DNA from: Acidovorax sp.
GTDB taxonomy: Bacteria > Pseudomonadota > Gammaproteobacteria > Burkholderiales > Burkholderiaceae_C
Length of the DNA: 64,000 bases
Direction of reading: 5' to 3'
Assembly (NCBI GenBank): GCA_031277855.1
Contig: JAITLO010000032.1
Span: 186,001 to 250,000, forward strand
Numbering within the stretch: the stretch's first letter is position 1; each line of letters starts with the position of its first letter. A model generated the notes under the pieces. The model saw only the letters and a list, made by a program, of their open reading frames with translations, did no database searches and was not told where the DNA came from. This document shows, one piece after another, positions 35,536 to 43,686 of the stretch. A program made the position numbers and the translations under genes.

Positions 35536-36291
35536 TCACCTCATATCCTCCAGCAGCACCCGCAGTCCATCCACATTGGTCAGCAGCAGCCCGCGTCCCT
35601 CTCGGCGCAGCAGGCCCAGACGAACCAGTCGTGACATTTCGCGCGCCACTTCTTCGCGGCTGCTGCCCAGCAAGGCCGCCAGGCTGGCCTGGGTGGGTGC
35701 GGGCAGCAACAAGGCCTGGTTGTGCTGCACCCCAGCACGTTCTGCCAGGGTCAAGAGCCGGGCATGCAAGCGCCCGCGCACACTCAGCGTGCCCATGTCC
35801 ACCACACGTGCGACCAGGGACCAGATCAGGCGGTTGGCGCCTTCCAGCATGGCGCGCAGCATGGCGGGCTCACGCGTCACCAACTCCTGAACCACGGCGG
35901 CATCCAATGAGGCGATCAGGCTGGACTCGGCCGCTTCTGCCACCAGGTGCAGCGACGGCTGGTGCCCGGGAGTGTGCAGGCCACACCATTGACCAGGCAG
36001 CAGATCGCCCACCACCAGCTCACGCCCTTGGCTGCCAAAATAGCGCACCCACAAGCGCCCCGTGACCAGCAGGTGAAGGGCTCCGCTGCACAAGGCATCG
36101 GGCAGGGTCTGGCCGGGTTCCAGCAGGCGCCACTGGAACTGGGCGGCCAGAGCCCGCAATGCATCCATCTCCATATGCGCCAACAAGGGCAGGTGCTGCA
36201 ACACCTGCCAGGAAGCAGGCAAAGCCTCGAGCGGAGGCGGTGACGCGGGCTGCAGCGCAGCGGAAGCGGAGGTGGCAGGCATGGAACGCAT
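35536..36291 (-). CDS. Crp/Fnr-family transcriptional regulator
   Basis: 251 residues: cyclic-nucleotide-binding-like sensor at about 40-150 (LLEPGQTLPDALCSGALHLL, GDLLPGQWCGL) and Crp-type HTH at 175-245 (QASLAALLGSSREEVAREMS). No FNR-type cysteine cluster. Ligand and targets unknown; the porin downstream on the same strand side is a possible target. ATG at 36291 chosen, 36282 also possible. Confidence 0.87.
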   Translation of the reverse strand: MRSMPATSASAALQPASPPPLEALPASWQVLQHLPLLAHMEMDALRALAAQFQWRLLEPGQTLPDALCSGALHLLVTGRLWVRYFGSQGRELVVGDLLPGQWCGLHTPGHQPSLHLVAEAAESSLIASLDAAVVQELVTREPAMLRAMLEGANRLIWSLVARVVDMGTLSVRGRLHARLLTLAERAGVQHNQALLLPAPTQASLAALLGSSREEVAREMSRLVRLGLLRREGRGLLLTNVDGLRVLLEDMR

Positions 36292-36344
36292 TGTGCATAA
36301 ATGCCATGGTCTGCGTCGGTGTTGGCGGACTTCCCAATACGCAA

Positions 36345-36367
36345 CGCCCCGCAAGCATCGCGGGGCG
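36345..36367. repeat. Short perfect hairpin before the Crp-family gene
   Basis: CGCCCCGC-N7-GCGGGGCG, upstream of the minus-strand regulator start. No T-run; could be an operator or mRNA leader element. Confidence 0.5.
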
Positions 36368-36494
36368 AGGAAGTCAGCAGCTATGCAAAAGTCACGTCCA
36401 GCCTGCGCCAGGATGGCTCCGCCGGGAGCCTGGCACAGGCCAGAGCAGCCTCTGCGGCGCCGCTATCACGCCGCTGCATGGGCTGGGGGCCGCA

Positions 36495-37517
36495 TCAGAA
36501 GCTGTGGCGCAGGCCGATTTCGTAGCCCGTCAGGTTTTTACCCTTGTTGGGTGTGGGGCTGAGTGCGGAGCCCAGCTTGCGCGACGCTGCGTCGTCGTTG
36601 TTCAGGCGTGCCACGGTGGTGTAGATCTCGGTGCGCTTGGACAGCTTGTAGCCATAGCCCAGTGCCAGTCGCTTGGAATCCGCGTTGTCCTGCTTTTTGT
36701 CCTTGAACATGGTGTAGGCCGCGCGCAGCTCGCCATTGCCCAACTTGGCCTTGACGCCAAAGCTGTACAGGTCCACACGCTTGTCATTGCCACGCTCGGA
36801 AGCAATCAGCAGCATGGGCGTGATGCCCGCCACTTCATAGGCTGCGCCCAGGTTGTAGGTCTTGTAATCCACACCGGCGTTGACTGCGCCGCCACGGGCA
36901 ATGTTATAGCCCAGGGCCACATTCAAGGGGCCGCTCTTGTAGCCCAGGTTCAGGCCCGTGCTGCTGGCCAGGCTGTTGTCACCGGCCTGCTCGCCAAAGC
37001 TGTGGCTGAGCTGACCGTACACGCCACCCATCTTGGGCAGCAGATAGCTGATGGCATTGGAAAAGCGCTTGGGGTCGGAGCCTTCCGCCGTGCCTGCGCC
37101 CGAGGTGATGAGGTTGTGGGCATTGATGGCCCCCATGCCGGCATCGCCAAAGGGGTGGAAATTCTCCATCACCTGGTAGACCGGGGTCTTGTCACGGCCC
37201 AGGCGCACTTCACCGAAGTCACCCATCAGGCTGATGGTGGAGCGGCGGTCGAACTTGAAACCCGTGCCACCGTCGTCCACGCTCACGCCACCTTCCAGCC
37301 AAAAGCCTGCCTTCAGGCCATTGCCCAGATCTTCCACACCGCGGAAACCCAGACGGCTGCTGGCATTGCCGCCACTGGCAATGCCGGTGACGTTTTTATC
37401 AGGCGTGGAAATATGGGCCACGGACGCATCAGCCACGCCAAAAATAGTGACATTGGATTGGGCCGAAGCGCCTGCGGCGATGGTCATTGCGGCCAGGGCC
37501 AGGAGTTGTCGTTTCAT
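36495..37517 (-). CDS. Gram-negative porin (Omp32-like)
   Basis: 340 residues: signal peptide MKRQLLALAAMTIAAGASA, then a 16-strand porin of the beta-proteobacterial type (SNVTIFGVADASVAHIS, SSRLGFRGVEDLGNGLKAGF, LGRDKTPVYQVM) ending in RHSF with the terminal phenylalanine used for outer-membrane assembly. A general anion-type porin by family. Loop 3 here has the usual layout, unlike the three paralogues at 39.8-43.6 kb. A 9-bp hairpin (37549-37576) lies just upstream in the leader. Confidence 0.93.
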   Translation of the reverse strand: MKRQLLALAAMTIAAGASAQSNVTIFGVADASVAHISTPDKNVTGIASGGNASSRLGFRGVEDLGNGLKAGFWLEGGVSVDDGGTGFKFDRRSTISLMGDFGEVRLGRDKTPVYQVMENFHPFGDAGMGAINAHNLITSGAGTAEGSDPKRFSNAISYLLPKMGGVYGQLSHSFGEQAGDNSLASSTGLNLGYKSGPLNVALGYNIARGGAVNAGVDYKTYNLGAAYEVAGITPMLLIASERGNDKRVDLYSFGVKAKLGNGELRAAYTMFKDKKQDNADSKRLALGYGYKLSKRTEIYTTVARLNNDDAASRKLGSALSPTPNKGKNLTGYEIGLRHSF

Positions 37518-37548
37518 GCTGCTCTATTCAATCGGACGAAAAAAAGTC

Positions 37549-37576
37549 TGTGCCATGGCTTGTGGCGCATGGCACA
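37549..37576. repeat. Hairpin in the porin leader
   Basis: TGTGCCATG / CATGGCACA arms with a 10-base loop, 32-59 bases upstream of the porin ATG on the minus strand. Possibly a leader structure affecting porin mRNA stability or translation. Confidence 0.5.
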
Positions 37577-37700
37577 GAGCTCTGCCCCGTTCTGGGGCTG
37601 CGGCGATTGAAACCCAGGCATGTGACAGCCTTGCGACATGCCGCAATCCGCAGCGTGCGGCTGCGAATTGCTTATTGCGAATTGCGGCGCATGTGCCCGC

Positions 37701-38549
37701 TTAAAACTCCAGGTTGTCGATCAAGCGGGTACTGCCCAGCTTGGCAGCGCCCAGTGCCACCAGGGGATCTGATCCCAGAGCACTGACACTGGGAATCTGC
37801 AGATCGCTGCGCTGGCGCACGGTGAGGTAGTCGGGCGCCCAGCCCTGGGCACGCAGTAGCCCCTGCACCTGGGTTTCCAAATCGGCCAGCGGCATACGGC
37901 CATGGCGCGCTGCATCGGCCAGCTGGCGCAGCGCCTGCGACAAGGCCGTGGCCTGCTGCAGCTGCTCGGCGCTCAGATAGCCGTTGCGCGAGCTCAGCGC
38001 CAGCCCGCCCTGGGCGCGTGCGGTCTCACCGGCGACGATGGTGATGGGCAGGGCAAACTGCTGCACCATGCGCTGGATGACCATCAGCTGCTGGTAGTCT
38101 TTTTTGCCGAACACGGCCGTGCCACCGCCCGTGCTGGCGAACACGGCGGAGAACAGCTTCATCACCACGGTGCACACACCGGTGAAAAAGCCGGGACGGA
38201 AATGCCCTTCCAGCATGTCGGCCAGCGCCGGATCGGGCTGCACCTTGAAGGTCTGTGGCTCGGGGTAGAGATCGGCCTCACGCGGGGCAAAAAGCACATC
38301 ACAGCCTGCGGCCTGCAACTGGCTGCAATCCGCATCCCATGTGCGTGGGTAGCTATCAAAATCTTCGTGCGGCAGAAATTGCAGGCGGTTGACGAAGATG
38401 CTGGCCACGGTCACATCGCCATGCTGGCGCGCCAGCTGTACCAGGGACAGGTGGCCGGCATGCAGATTGCCCATGGTGGGCACAAAAGCGGGACGGCCGC
38501 GACCGGCAAGCGCGGCGCGCAACTCGGCAATGGAATGAACAATGAGCAT
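37701..38549 (-). CDS. panC: Pantothenate synthetase
   Basis: Joins pantoate and beta-alanine using ATP. 282 residues. PTMGNLHAGHLSLVQLAR is the HIGH-type nucleotide motif, FGKKDYQQLMVIQRMV and SSRNGYLS are the other signature blocks. ATG at 38549 (MLIVHSIAELR) is the family start. 41 bases after panB in the same operon. Confidence 0.97.
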   Translation of the reverse strand: MLIVHSIAELRAALAGRGRPAFVPTMGNLHAGHLSLVQLARQHGDVTVASIFVNRLQFLPHEDFDSYPRTWDADCSQLQAAGCDVLFAPREADLYPEPQTFKVQPDPALADMLEGHFRPGFFTGVCTVVMKLFSAVFASTGGGTAVFGKKDYQQLMVIQRMVQQFALPITIVAGETARAQGGLALSSRNGYLSAEQLQQATALSQALRQLADAARHGRMPLADLETQVQGLLRAQGWAPDYLTVRQRSDLQIPSVSALGSDPLVALGAAKLGSTRLIDNLEF

Positions 38550-38590
38550 GGTGCTAAAGGTCTGAGTCTGGAAGAGGCTTGGCAAGCGGC

Positions 38591-39472
38591 TTACCAGGCG
38601 TGCAACTGGTTATCGGGAAAGCTGCCGTCCTTGACGCAGCGTACATAGGCCTGCATGGCGGCTTGCACGCTGCCCGCCTCTTGCATGAAATTGCGCACGA
38701 ACTTCGGCGTTTTGCCCAGGTTCACGCCCAGCATGTCGTGCAGCACCAGCACTTGGCCGGCCGTGCCATTGCCCGCGCCTATGCCAATGGTGTGGCATTG
38801 CGTCAGGGTCTGGGTCAGCTCGGCCGCCAGGCCGGCAGGCACCATTTCCAGCACCAGCATGCTGGCACCGGCATCCTGCAGCTCGCGGGCCTGGCGGCGC
38901 AGCAGGGCTGCGGCCACATCGTCGCGGCCTTGCACGCGGTAGCCGCCCAGGGCATGCACGGTCTGGGGCGTGAGCCCCAGGTGGGCGCAGACGGGAATGC
39001 CGCGTTCCGTCAAAAACTGCACCGTGGGCGCGGTCCAGCCACCGCCTTCGAGTTTGACCATGTGGGCTCCGGCCTGCATCAGCGCGCTGGCGCTGTGCAA
39101 GGCCTGCTCGCGCGATGCCTGGTAGCTGCCATAGGGCAAATCGGCAATCAGCCAGGCCGTGGCCTGGGCGCGGTGCAGGCCACGCGCCACGCAGGCCGTG
39201 TGGTAGCGCATGTCATCCAGACTGACGCCCACGGTGCTGTGCAGGCCCTGGCACACCATGCCCAGCGAATCGCCCACCAGTATGCATTCCACGCCCGCTG
39301 CATCGGCCATGGCCGCAAACGTGGCGTCATAGGCCGTGAGCATGGTGATTTTTTCGCCCGCAGCGCGCATCTGCGCCAGGCGCGGCAGGCTGACCGGGCT
39401 GCGCTGGGGCATGGGCGATGCCGGCGGCAGGGTGCCGTAAGGGGTGGCGGAGGTGGGGGTGTGGACCGTCAT
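38591..39472 (-). CDS. panB: 3-methyl-2-oxobutanoate hydroxymethyltransferase
   Basis: Makes ketopantoate from alpha-ketoisovalerate and methylene-THF. 293 residues. [31 protein letters not shown] with the magnesium aspartate, [10 protein letters not shown] and [20 protein letters not shown] are all present. First gene of panB-panC; panD is not in the window. Confidence 0.97.
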   Translation of the reverse strand: MTVHTPTSATPYGTLPPASPMPQRSPVSLPRLAQMRAAGEKITMLTAYDATFAAMADAAGVECILVGDSLGMVCQGLHSTVGVSLDDMRYHTACVARGLHRAQATAWLIADLPYGSYQASREQALHSASALMQAGAHMVKLEGGGWTAPTVQFLTERGIPVCAHLGLTPQTVHALGGYRVQGRDDVAAALLRRQARELQDAGASMLVLEMVPAGLAAELTQTLTQCHTIGIGAGNGTAGQVLVLHDMLGVNLGKTPKFVRNFMQEAGSVQAAMQAYVRCVKDGSFPDNQLHAW

Positions 39473-39780
39473 CTCAAAACTTCCTCAAGGTGTTCAAGGC
39501 TGCAGTACTGCGCCGGAAGGCAAAGAAATTGCGGCGAGTCTATGCGATACGGCCATGACAGCAATACGCAGCCGCTTCCAAGGCTTGCCGCAGGCAGGCC
39601 TGATCACAGCCTTCTCAGCTGGTTACGCAGGCAAACAAACCAAATGAATTGCATACCAATGAACAAAGAATGTTGCATTTGGCTTGGATTTAATTGCTCT
39701 GGTTTTTTGAGCAGCACCCTTTACCAGCAAGCACTTCGAAGACTGCAAGCACATACAAACAACCCATCGAACTCAAAAGC
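39473..39780. other. Leader region of the first tandem porin
   Basis: The 3' part (about 39650-39780) is much poorer in G+C than neighbouring DNA and resembles the leaders of the second and third tandem porins. No gene is supported. Confidence 0.5.
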
Positions 39781-40803
39781 ATGAACAAGAGAAAGATTCT
39801 TGCCCTGACAGCCCTGGCCATCGCAGATGGTGCATACGCTCAACCCAGCTTCAGCCTCTATGGCGAAGTAGATGCTTCTGTAGTCCATATCTCCATGCCA
39901 GAAAACAGCGTGACGGGCATGGCCAGCGGAGGCCGCTCGGGCTCCAATATCGGAGTACGCGGGGAGGAAGATCTGGGCGGAGGCTATAAGCTGAGCTTTC
40001 AGCTAGAGAGCAGCTTCAAGGCAGATGGCGCTGATCACGAGATCAAGCCCGGTGGACGCATCAAACTGCTTGGCAGCTTTGGCGAGTTTCAAACCGGCAA
40101 GCTCTCCAACATGCTCAGCGACATGCGCGACGGCTTCAACGCCACGGGGGGCTCCGGCATCATCGGAATCAATGCCAGCAACATGATCAGCGGAACCGCC
40201 ATAGGCTCCATCAACGGCTCCAGCTCCTGGAGCAGCCCCAATGGCATCGCCTACCTGTCTCCGAACGTGGGCGGCTTTTCTGGCCGGATTGGCTACAGCT
40301 TTGGCGAGCAAGCAGGCAATAACAGGCTGGGTAGCAACACCCTGATGCGCGTCGGCTATAGCAGCGGCCCTGTGCAACTGGCCACCGGCTACGCCTTGGC
40401 ACGAGGTGGAACCGATGCCGAAGGAGTGAGCTACAGAACCTTCCAGTTGGGCGCGTCCTACAAAACAGGGGGCTTTCAGCCCATGTTGCAGTACGTCACA
40501 GAACGTGGAAACAGCAAGCGCATTGACCTCTATAGCGCAGGCTGGAAGTTTTACCAAGGCAGCAGCGAATATCGAATGGGCTACACCTGGTTCCAGGACA
40601 AGACACAAAACGACGCCAACAGCCAGCGCATTGCCTTCGGGTATTCCTACGCTCTGTCAAAGCGCACCCGGCTCTTTTGCTCCATTGCACATATGCGCAA
40701 CGAGAAAAAAGCCTCACGCAAGTTCGCTGGATCTCTGAGCCATTCGGTCGTAGCAGGTAGCAATATTTCTGGCCATGAAGTCGGCCTGAACCACACCTTT
40801 TAG
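39781..40803 (+). CDS. Tandem porin paralogue 1
   Basis: 340 residues, signal peptide MNKRKILALTALAIADGAYA, beta-barrel pattern (FSLYGEVDASVVHISMPENS, LGGGYKLSFQLESSF) and C-terminal NHTF. It differs from the classic porin at 36495 in the loop-3/constriction region: FQTGKLSNMLSDMRDGFNAT replaces the usual LGRxxTPxY block, with a Ser/Asn-rich stretch GSINGSSSWSSPNG. Probably a specialised outer-membrane channel. Codon use is somewhat less GC-rich than neighbours. First of three consecutive homologues. Confidence 0.9.
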   Translation: MNKRKILALTALAIADGAYAQPSFSLYGEVDASVVHISMPENSVTGMASGGRSGSNIGVRGEEDLGGGYKLSFQLESSFKADGADHEIKPGGRIKLLGSFGEFQTGKLSNMLSDMRDGFNATGGSGIIGINASNMISGTAIGSINGSSSWSSPNGIAYLSPNVGGFSGRIGYSFGEQAGNNRLGSNTLMRVGYSSGPVQLATGYALARGGTDAEGVSYRTFQLGASYKTGGFQPMLQYVTERGNSKRIDLYSAGWKFYQGSSEYRMGYTWFQDKTQNDANSQRIAFGYSYALSKRTRLFCSIAHMRNEKKASRKFAGSLSHSVVAGSNISGHEVGLNHTF

Positions 40804-41288
40804 AGCCACTCACACGTCCCTGCAAACCATTGGTTTGCGATCGAGACGAAGCACGAAGCCGCAAGCAGCACACCTCGCACGACAAGGCTGAGCAACGATA
40901 TATCGAGGGCTGTGCTCGCAGCTCTTAACGCCCTGAGTTTGGGGCTTGCGGCGTCCTAGTCGCCTGGCCAGAAGGGCATCTACCTTGGCCATGGCCTAGC
41001 CATGGCCAAGGTATTCGAAGAGAGTGGTCCGGAGAGCACCTATTTCCGGACTGCAGAGGCTCTCACACAAGCATCCACAAAGCATGCGCGGATGGTTGCA
41101 ACGGCCAATTTCCGTAGCGCATTCTTTACGTTACACGAATACTCAAAAAACCAAGAATCATCACCAAACAACAAAGTTTGTTTCATTCAGCCAAGCTTAA
41201 ATATCTTTGCTATTTCGACGTGAACGTGTTCCACACCAAACGATTCAACCATCGCTGGTGCTTCAAAACATTCAATCGGATACAAAGC
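40804..41288. other. AT-richer gap between porins 1 and 2 with long palindromes
   Basis: No gene supported. Holds a GCAAACCA/TGGTTTGC hairpin (40822-40838) after the porin 1 stop, the perfect 15-bp inverted repeat at 40981 and, from about 41160, a leader resembling those of porins 1 and 3. Short ORFs start on both strands within the palindrome but look fortuitous. Confidence 0.5.
40981..41013. repeat. Perfect 15-bp inverted repeat
   Basis: TACCTTGGCCATGGC - CTA - GCCATGGCCAAGGTA. Such a long, nearly uninterrupted palindrome suggests a recombination footprint, the end of a lost element or a protein-binding site. Confidence 0.9.
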
Positions 41289-42293
41289 ATGAATAAGAGA
41301 CAAATTTTTGCCGTAGTTGCGTCCGCTATGGCAAATAGTGCTTTCGCCCAATCCAGCCTGACGCTCTTTGGCTCTGTGGACTCCTCTTTGGCTTATGTCT
41401 CAGCCAAGCAACAAAAAATAATCGGCTTAACCAGCGGCGCACGTGCTGGCAGCTCGCTCAGCATACGCGGAGAGGAAAAACTAGAGGGTGGCTACAAACT
41501 AGGCTTCCAGCTCAGAAGCGACGTCAATACTGACACTGGGGGAGATAAGCTCAAATTCGGTGGTCGCCTGAATCTTTCGGGCTCTTTCGGAGAGTTCCGA
41601 ATCGGAAAGCTCTACAACCTTCTCAGTGAGATACGCGACACATTCACCGTGATTGGGGGGTCAACCCACAATATGATCAGCTCTACCACAGTGGGCTCTA
41701 TCAATGGCTCCAGTCCAGACAACGGCCCCAATGGCATTTCCTACCGAACCCCCTCACTGGGCGGTTTTTACGGCAGAGTGAGCTACACATTTGGCGAACA
41801 AGTGGGCAACGACAAGCTGGGCAGCCAGATTATCGCACGCGCTGGTTATAGTCGCGGTCCCACACATCTCACCCTGGGCTATGGCCTGGTAAATGCAGGA
41901 ACGGATGCCAAAGGCGTTAGCTACCGCGCTTTCCATCTGGGCATCTCCCACAGGATTGGAAGTTTTCAGCCCATAGCACTCTATGTTTCGGAACGCGGCA
42001 ATAGCAAGCGCATGGACCTCTACAGCGCAGGCTGGCGATTTTGGCGGGGTAGCAACCATTTCATGATGGGCTACACCTTCTTTCACAATAAATGGCAGGA
42101 CAGCAACAACAGCCATCGGCTGGCCCTGGGCTATGCCTATTCGCTGTCCAAGCGCACCGATCTCTATTGCACCATTGCACATGTCCGCAATGAGAAATCC
42201 GCCTCGCGCAAGGTTGCAACAGGTGTGGGCTACACAGCCACTGCAGGATTGAGCTCCTCAGGCTACGAAATCGGTCTGTCTCACAAATTCTGA
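41289..42293 (+). CDS. Tandem porin paralogue 2
   Basis: 334 residues, signal peptide MNKRQIFAVVASAMANSAFA, porin barrel with C-terminal SHKF. It lacks several residues of the central loop relative to its neighbours (TVIGGSTHNMISSTTVGSIN versus the GSGIIG segment), so the pore constriction differs. The upstream leader contains TTTCGACGTGAACGTGTTC, close to TTTCGACGTTCAAGTGTTT before paralogue 3, so leader and gene were duplicated together. The most AT-rich of the three. Confidence 0.9.
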   Translation: MNKRQIFAVVASAMANSAFAQSSLTLFGSVDSSLAYVSAKQQKIIGLTSGARAGSSLSIRGEEKLEGGYKLGFQLRSDVNTDTGGDKLKFGGRLNLSGSFGEFRIGKLYNLLSEIRDTFTVIGGSTHNMISSTTVGSINGSSPDNGPNGISYRTPSLGGFYGRVSYTFGEQVGNDKLGSQIIARAGYSRGPTHLTLGYGLVNAGTDAKGVSYRAFHLGISHRIGSFQPIALYVSERGNSKRMDLYSAGWRFWRGSNHFMMGYTFFHNKWQDSNNSHRLALGYAYSLSKRTDLYCTIAHVRNEKSASRKVATGVGYTATAGLSSSGYEIGLSHKF

Positions 42294-42563
42294 CAACCAG
42301 AACCGCATTTCTGTCTTGCCCCGCCATGCAAGACAGCGGCTGCATTCCGTCCTCCATATGGCCCCCACTGCCTTGGTATTAACAGCCCATCAAAGCCAGG
42401 CCAAGGGAATTACACAAAAACTCAAAAAAATAAAAATTCTCACAAAACAAAAAAAGAAAGTTTCACTCAGCCTGGATGTAATAACTCTGCGGTTTCGACG
42501 TTCAAGTGTTTTGCACCAATCGATAAAACGATTGCATGTATCCACATATAAACAAATATAAAC
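42294..42563. other. Leader of tandem porin 3
   Basis: A-rich stretch (42410-42560) with AAAAA runs and the shared porin leader string, followed by ATATAAAC just before the ATG. No other gene seen. Confidence 0.5.
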
Positions 42564-43586
42564 ATGAACAAGAGACAAATCCTGGCGATGGCAACATTCG
42601 CCATGTCGGATGGCACTATGGCCCAATCCAGCTTCACGCTGTATGGCGCCATAGACACTTCCGTGGTGCATATATCCATGCCCGGTCAACGTGTGACAGG
42701 CATGGCCAGTGGGGGACGCTCTGGCTCCAATATCGGCGTACGCGGTGTGGAAGATTTTGGAAACGGCTACAAACTCAGCTTCCAGCTCGAAAGTGACTAC
42801 AAATCCGATGGTGCGAGCCAGGATCTAAAGTTCGGCGGTCAGCTCAAGCTATATGGCGCATTTGGCGAGTTTCAGATGGGCAAGCTTGGCAATATGCTCA
42901 GCGACCTGCGCGACGACTTCAGCGCTACCTGGGGCTCGGGAATCATAGGCTTTAGCGGCAGCAACCTGCTCGGTGCCAGCGCCATAGGCTCCATCAACGG
43001 CTCCAGCTCATGGAGCAGCCCCAATGCAATCGCCTACCGCTCCCCCACAGTCGGCGGTCTTTACGGCAGGGTGGGCTACAGCTTTGGAGAACAGGCGGGC
43101 AATGACAGACTGGGCAGCAACATCGTTACGCGGGTGGGCTATGGTCAGGGCCCAGTTCAGCTGTCCGCAGGCTACGCCCTGGCACGCGGAGGAAGTGATG
43201 CCCAAGGCGTGAGCTACAGAAACTTGAGCCTGGGCGCTTCCTACAAAGTGGGCGGCTTTCAGCCCGTGGTGCTCTACAGCACGGAGCGCGGAGCCGGCAA
43301 ACGCATGGATGCCTATAGCGCGGGCTGGAGATTCTGGCGGGGCAATCACGAATATCTGATGGCCTACAGCCTGTTCCAGAACAAGACCCAGGACAACGCC
43401 AACAGCCATCGGCTGGCATTGAGCTATTCCTACGCCTTGTCCAAGCGCACCCGCATTTTCTTCTCCACCGCGTATATGCATAACGACAAAAACTCCTGGC
43501 GCAAGCTGGGTGGCAGCTTGGACTATTCGGTCGCAGGAGGCACCAATATTCGCGGATACGAAATCGGCCTGTACCACCGTTTCTGA
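42564..43586 (+). CDS. Tandem porin paralogue 3
   Basis: 340 residues, signal peptide MNKRQILAMATFAMSDGTMA, barrel with C-terminal YHRF. Closest to paralogue 1: both share GGRSGSNIGVRG, GNMLSD/SNMLSD and GSINGSSSWSSPN in the loop-3 zone. An aspartate near the end of the signal peptide occurs in paralogues 1 and 3 only. It ends 100 bases before the GH31 gene and could supply its substrate; that link is inferred from position. Confidence 0.9.
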   Translation: MNKRQILAMATFAMSDGTMAQSSFTLYGAIDTSVVHISMPGQRVTGMASGGRSGSNIGVRGVEDFGNGYKLSFQLESDYKSDGASQDLKFGGQLKLYGAFGEFQMGKLGNMLSDLRDDFSATWGSGIIGFSGSNLLGASAIGSINGSSSWSSPNAIAYRSPTVGGLYGRVGYSFGEQAGNDRLGSNIVTRVGYGQGPVQLSAGYALARGGSDAQGVSYRNLSLGASYKVGGFQPVVLYSTERGAGKRMDAYSAGWRFWRGNHEYLMAYSLFQNKTQDNANSHRLALSYSYALSKRTRIFFSTAYMHNDKNSWRKLGGSLDYSVAGGTNIRGYEIGLYHRF

Positions 43587-43686
43587 GTCTGCGGCATGGA
43601 TTGCCTTTCTCCACGGCGGTGCGACGGCGCGAGCGATACGACGGCGCCCCACACCGTATTCCACAGCCCTTCGATGATTGGCCTCT

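Noticed and set aside
38349-38361. AGCTATCAAAATC inside panC
   Set aside because: It falls in coding sequence (antisense of DFDSYP) and is explained by the protein, so it was not counted with the upstream elements.
40810-41223. Short ORFs on both strands starting MAKV inside the 40981 palindrome
   Set aside because: Both starts come from the same palindromic ATGGCCAAGGTA; no ribosome binding site or domain supports translation.
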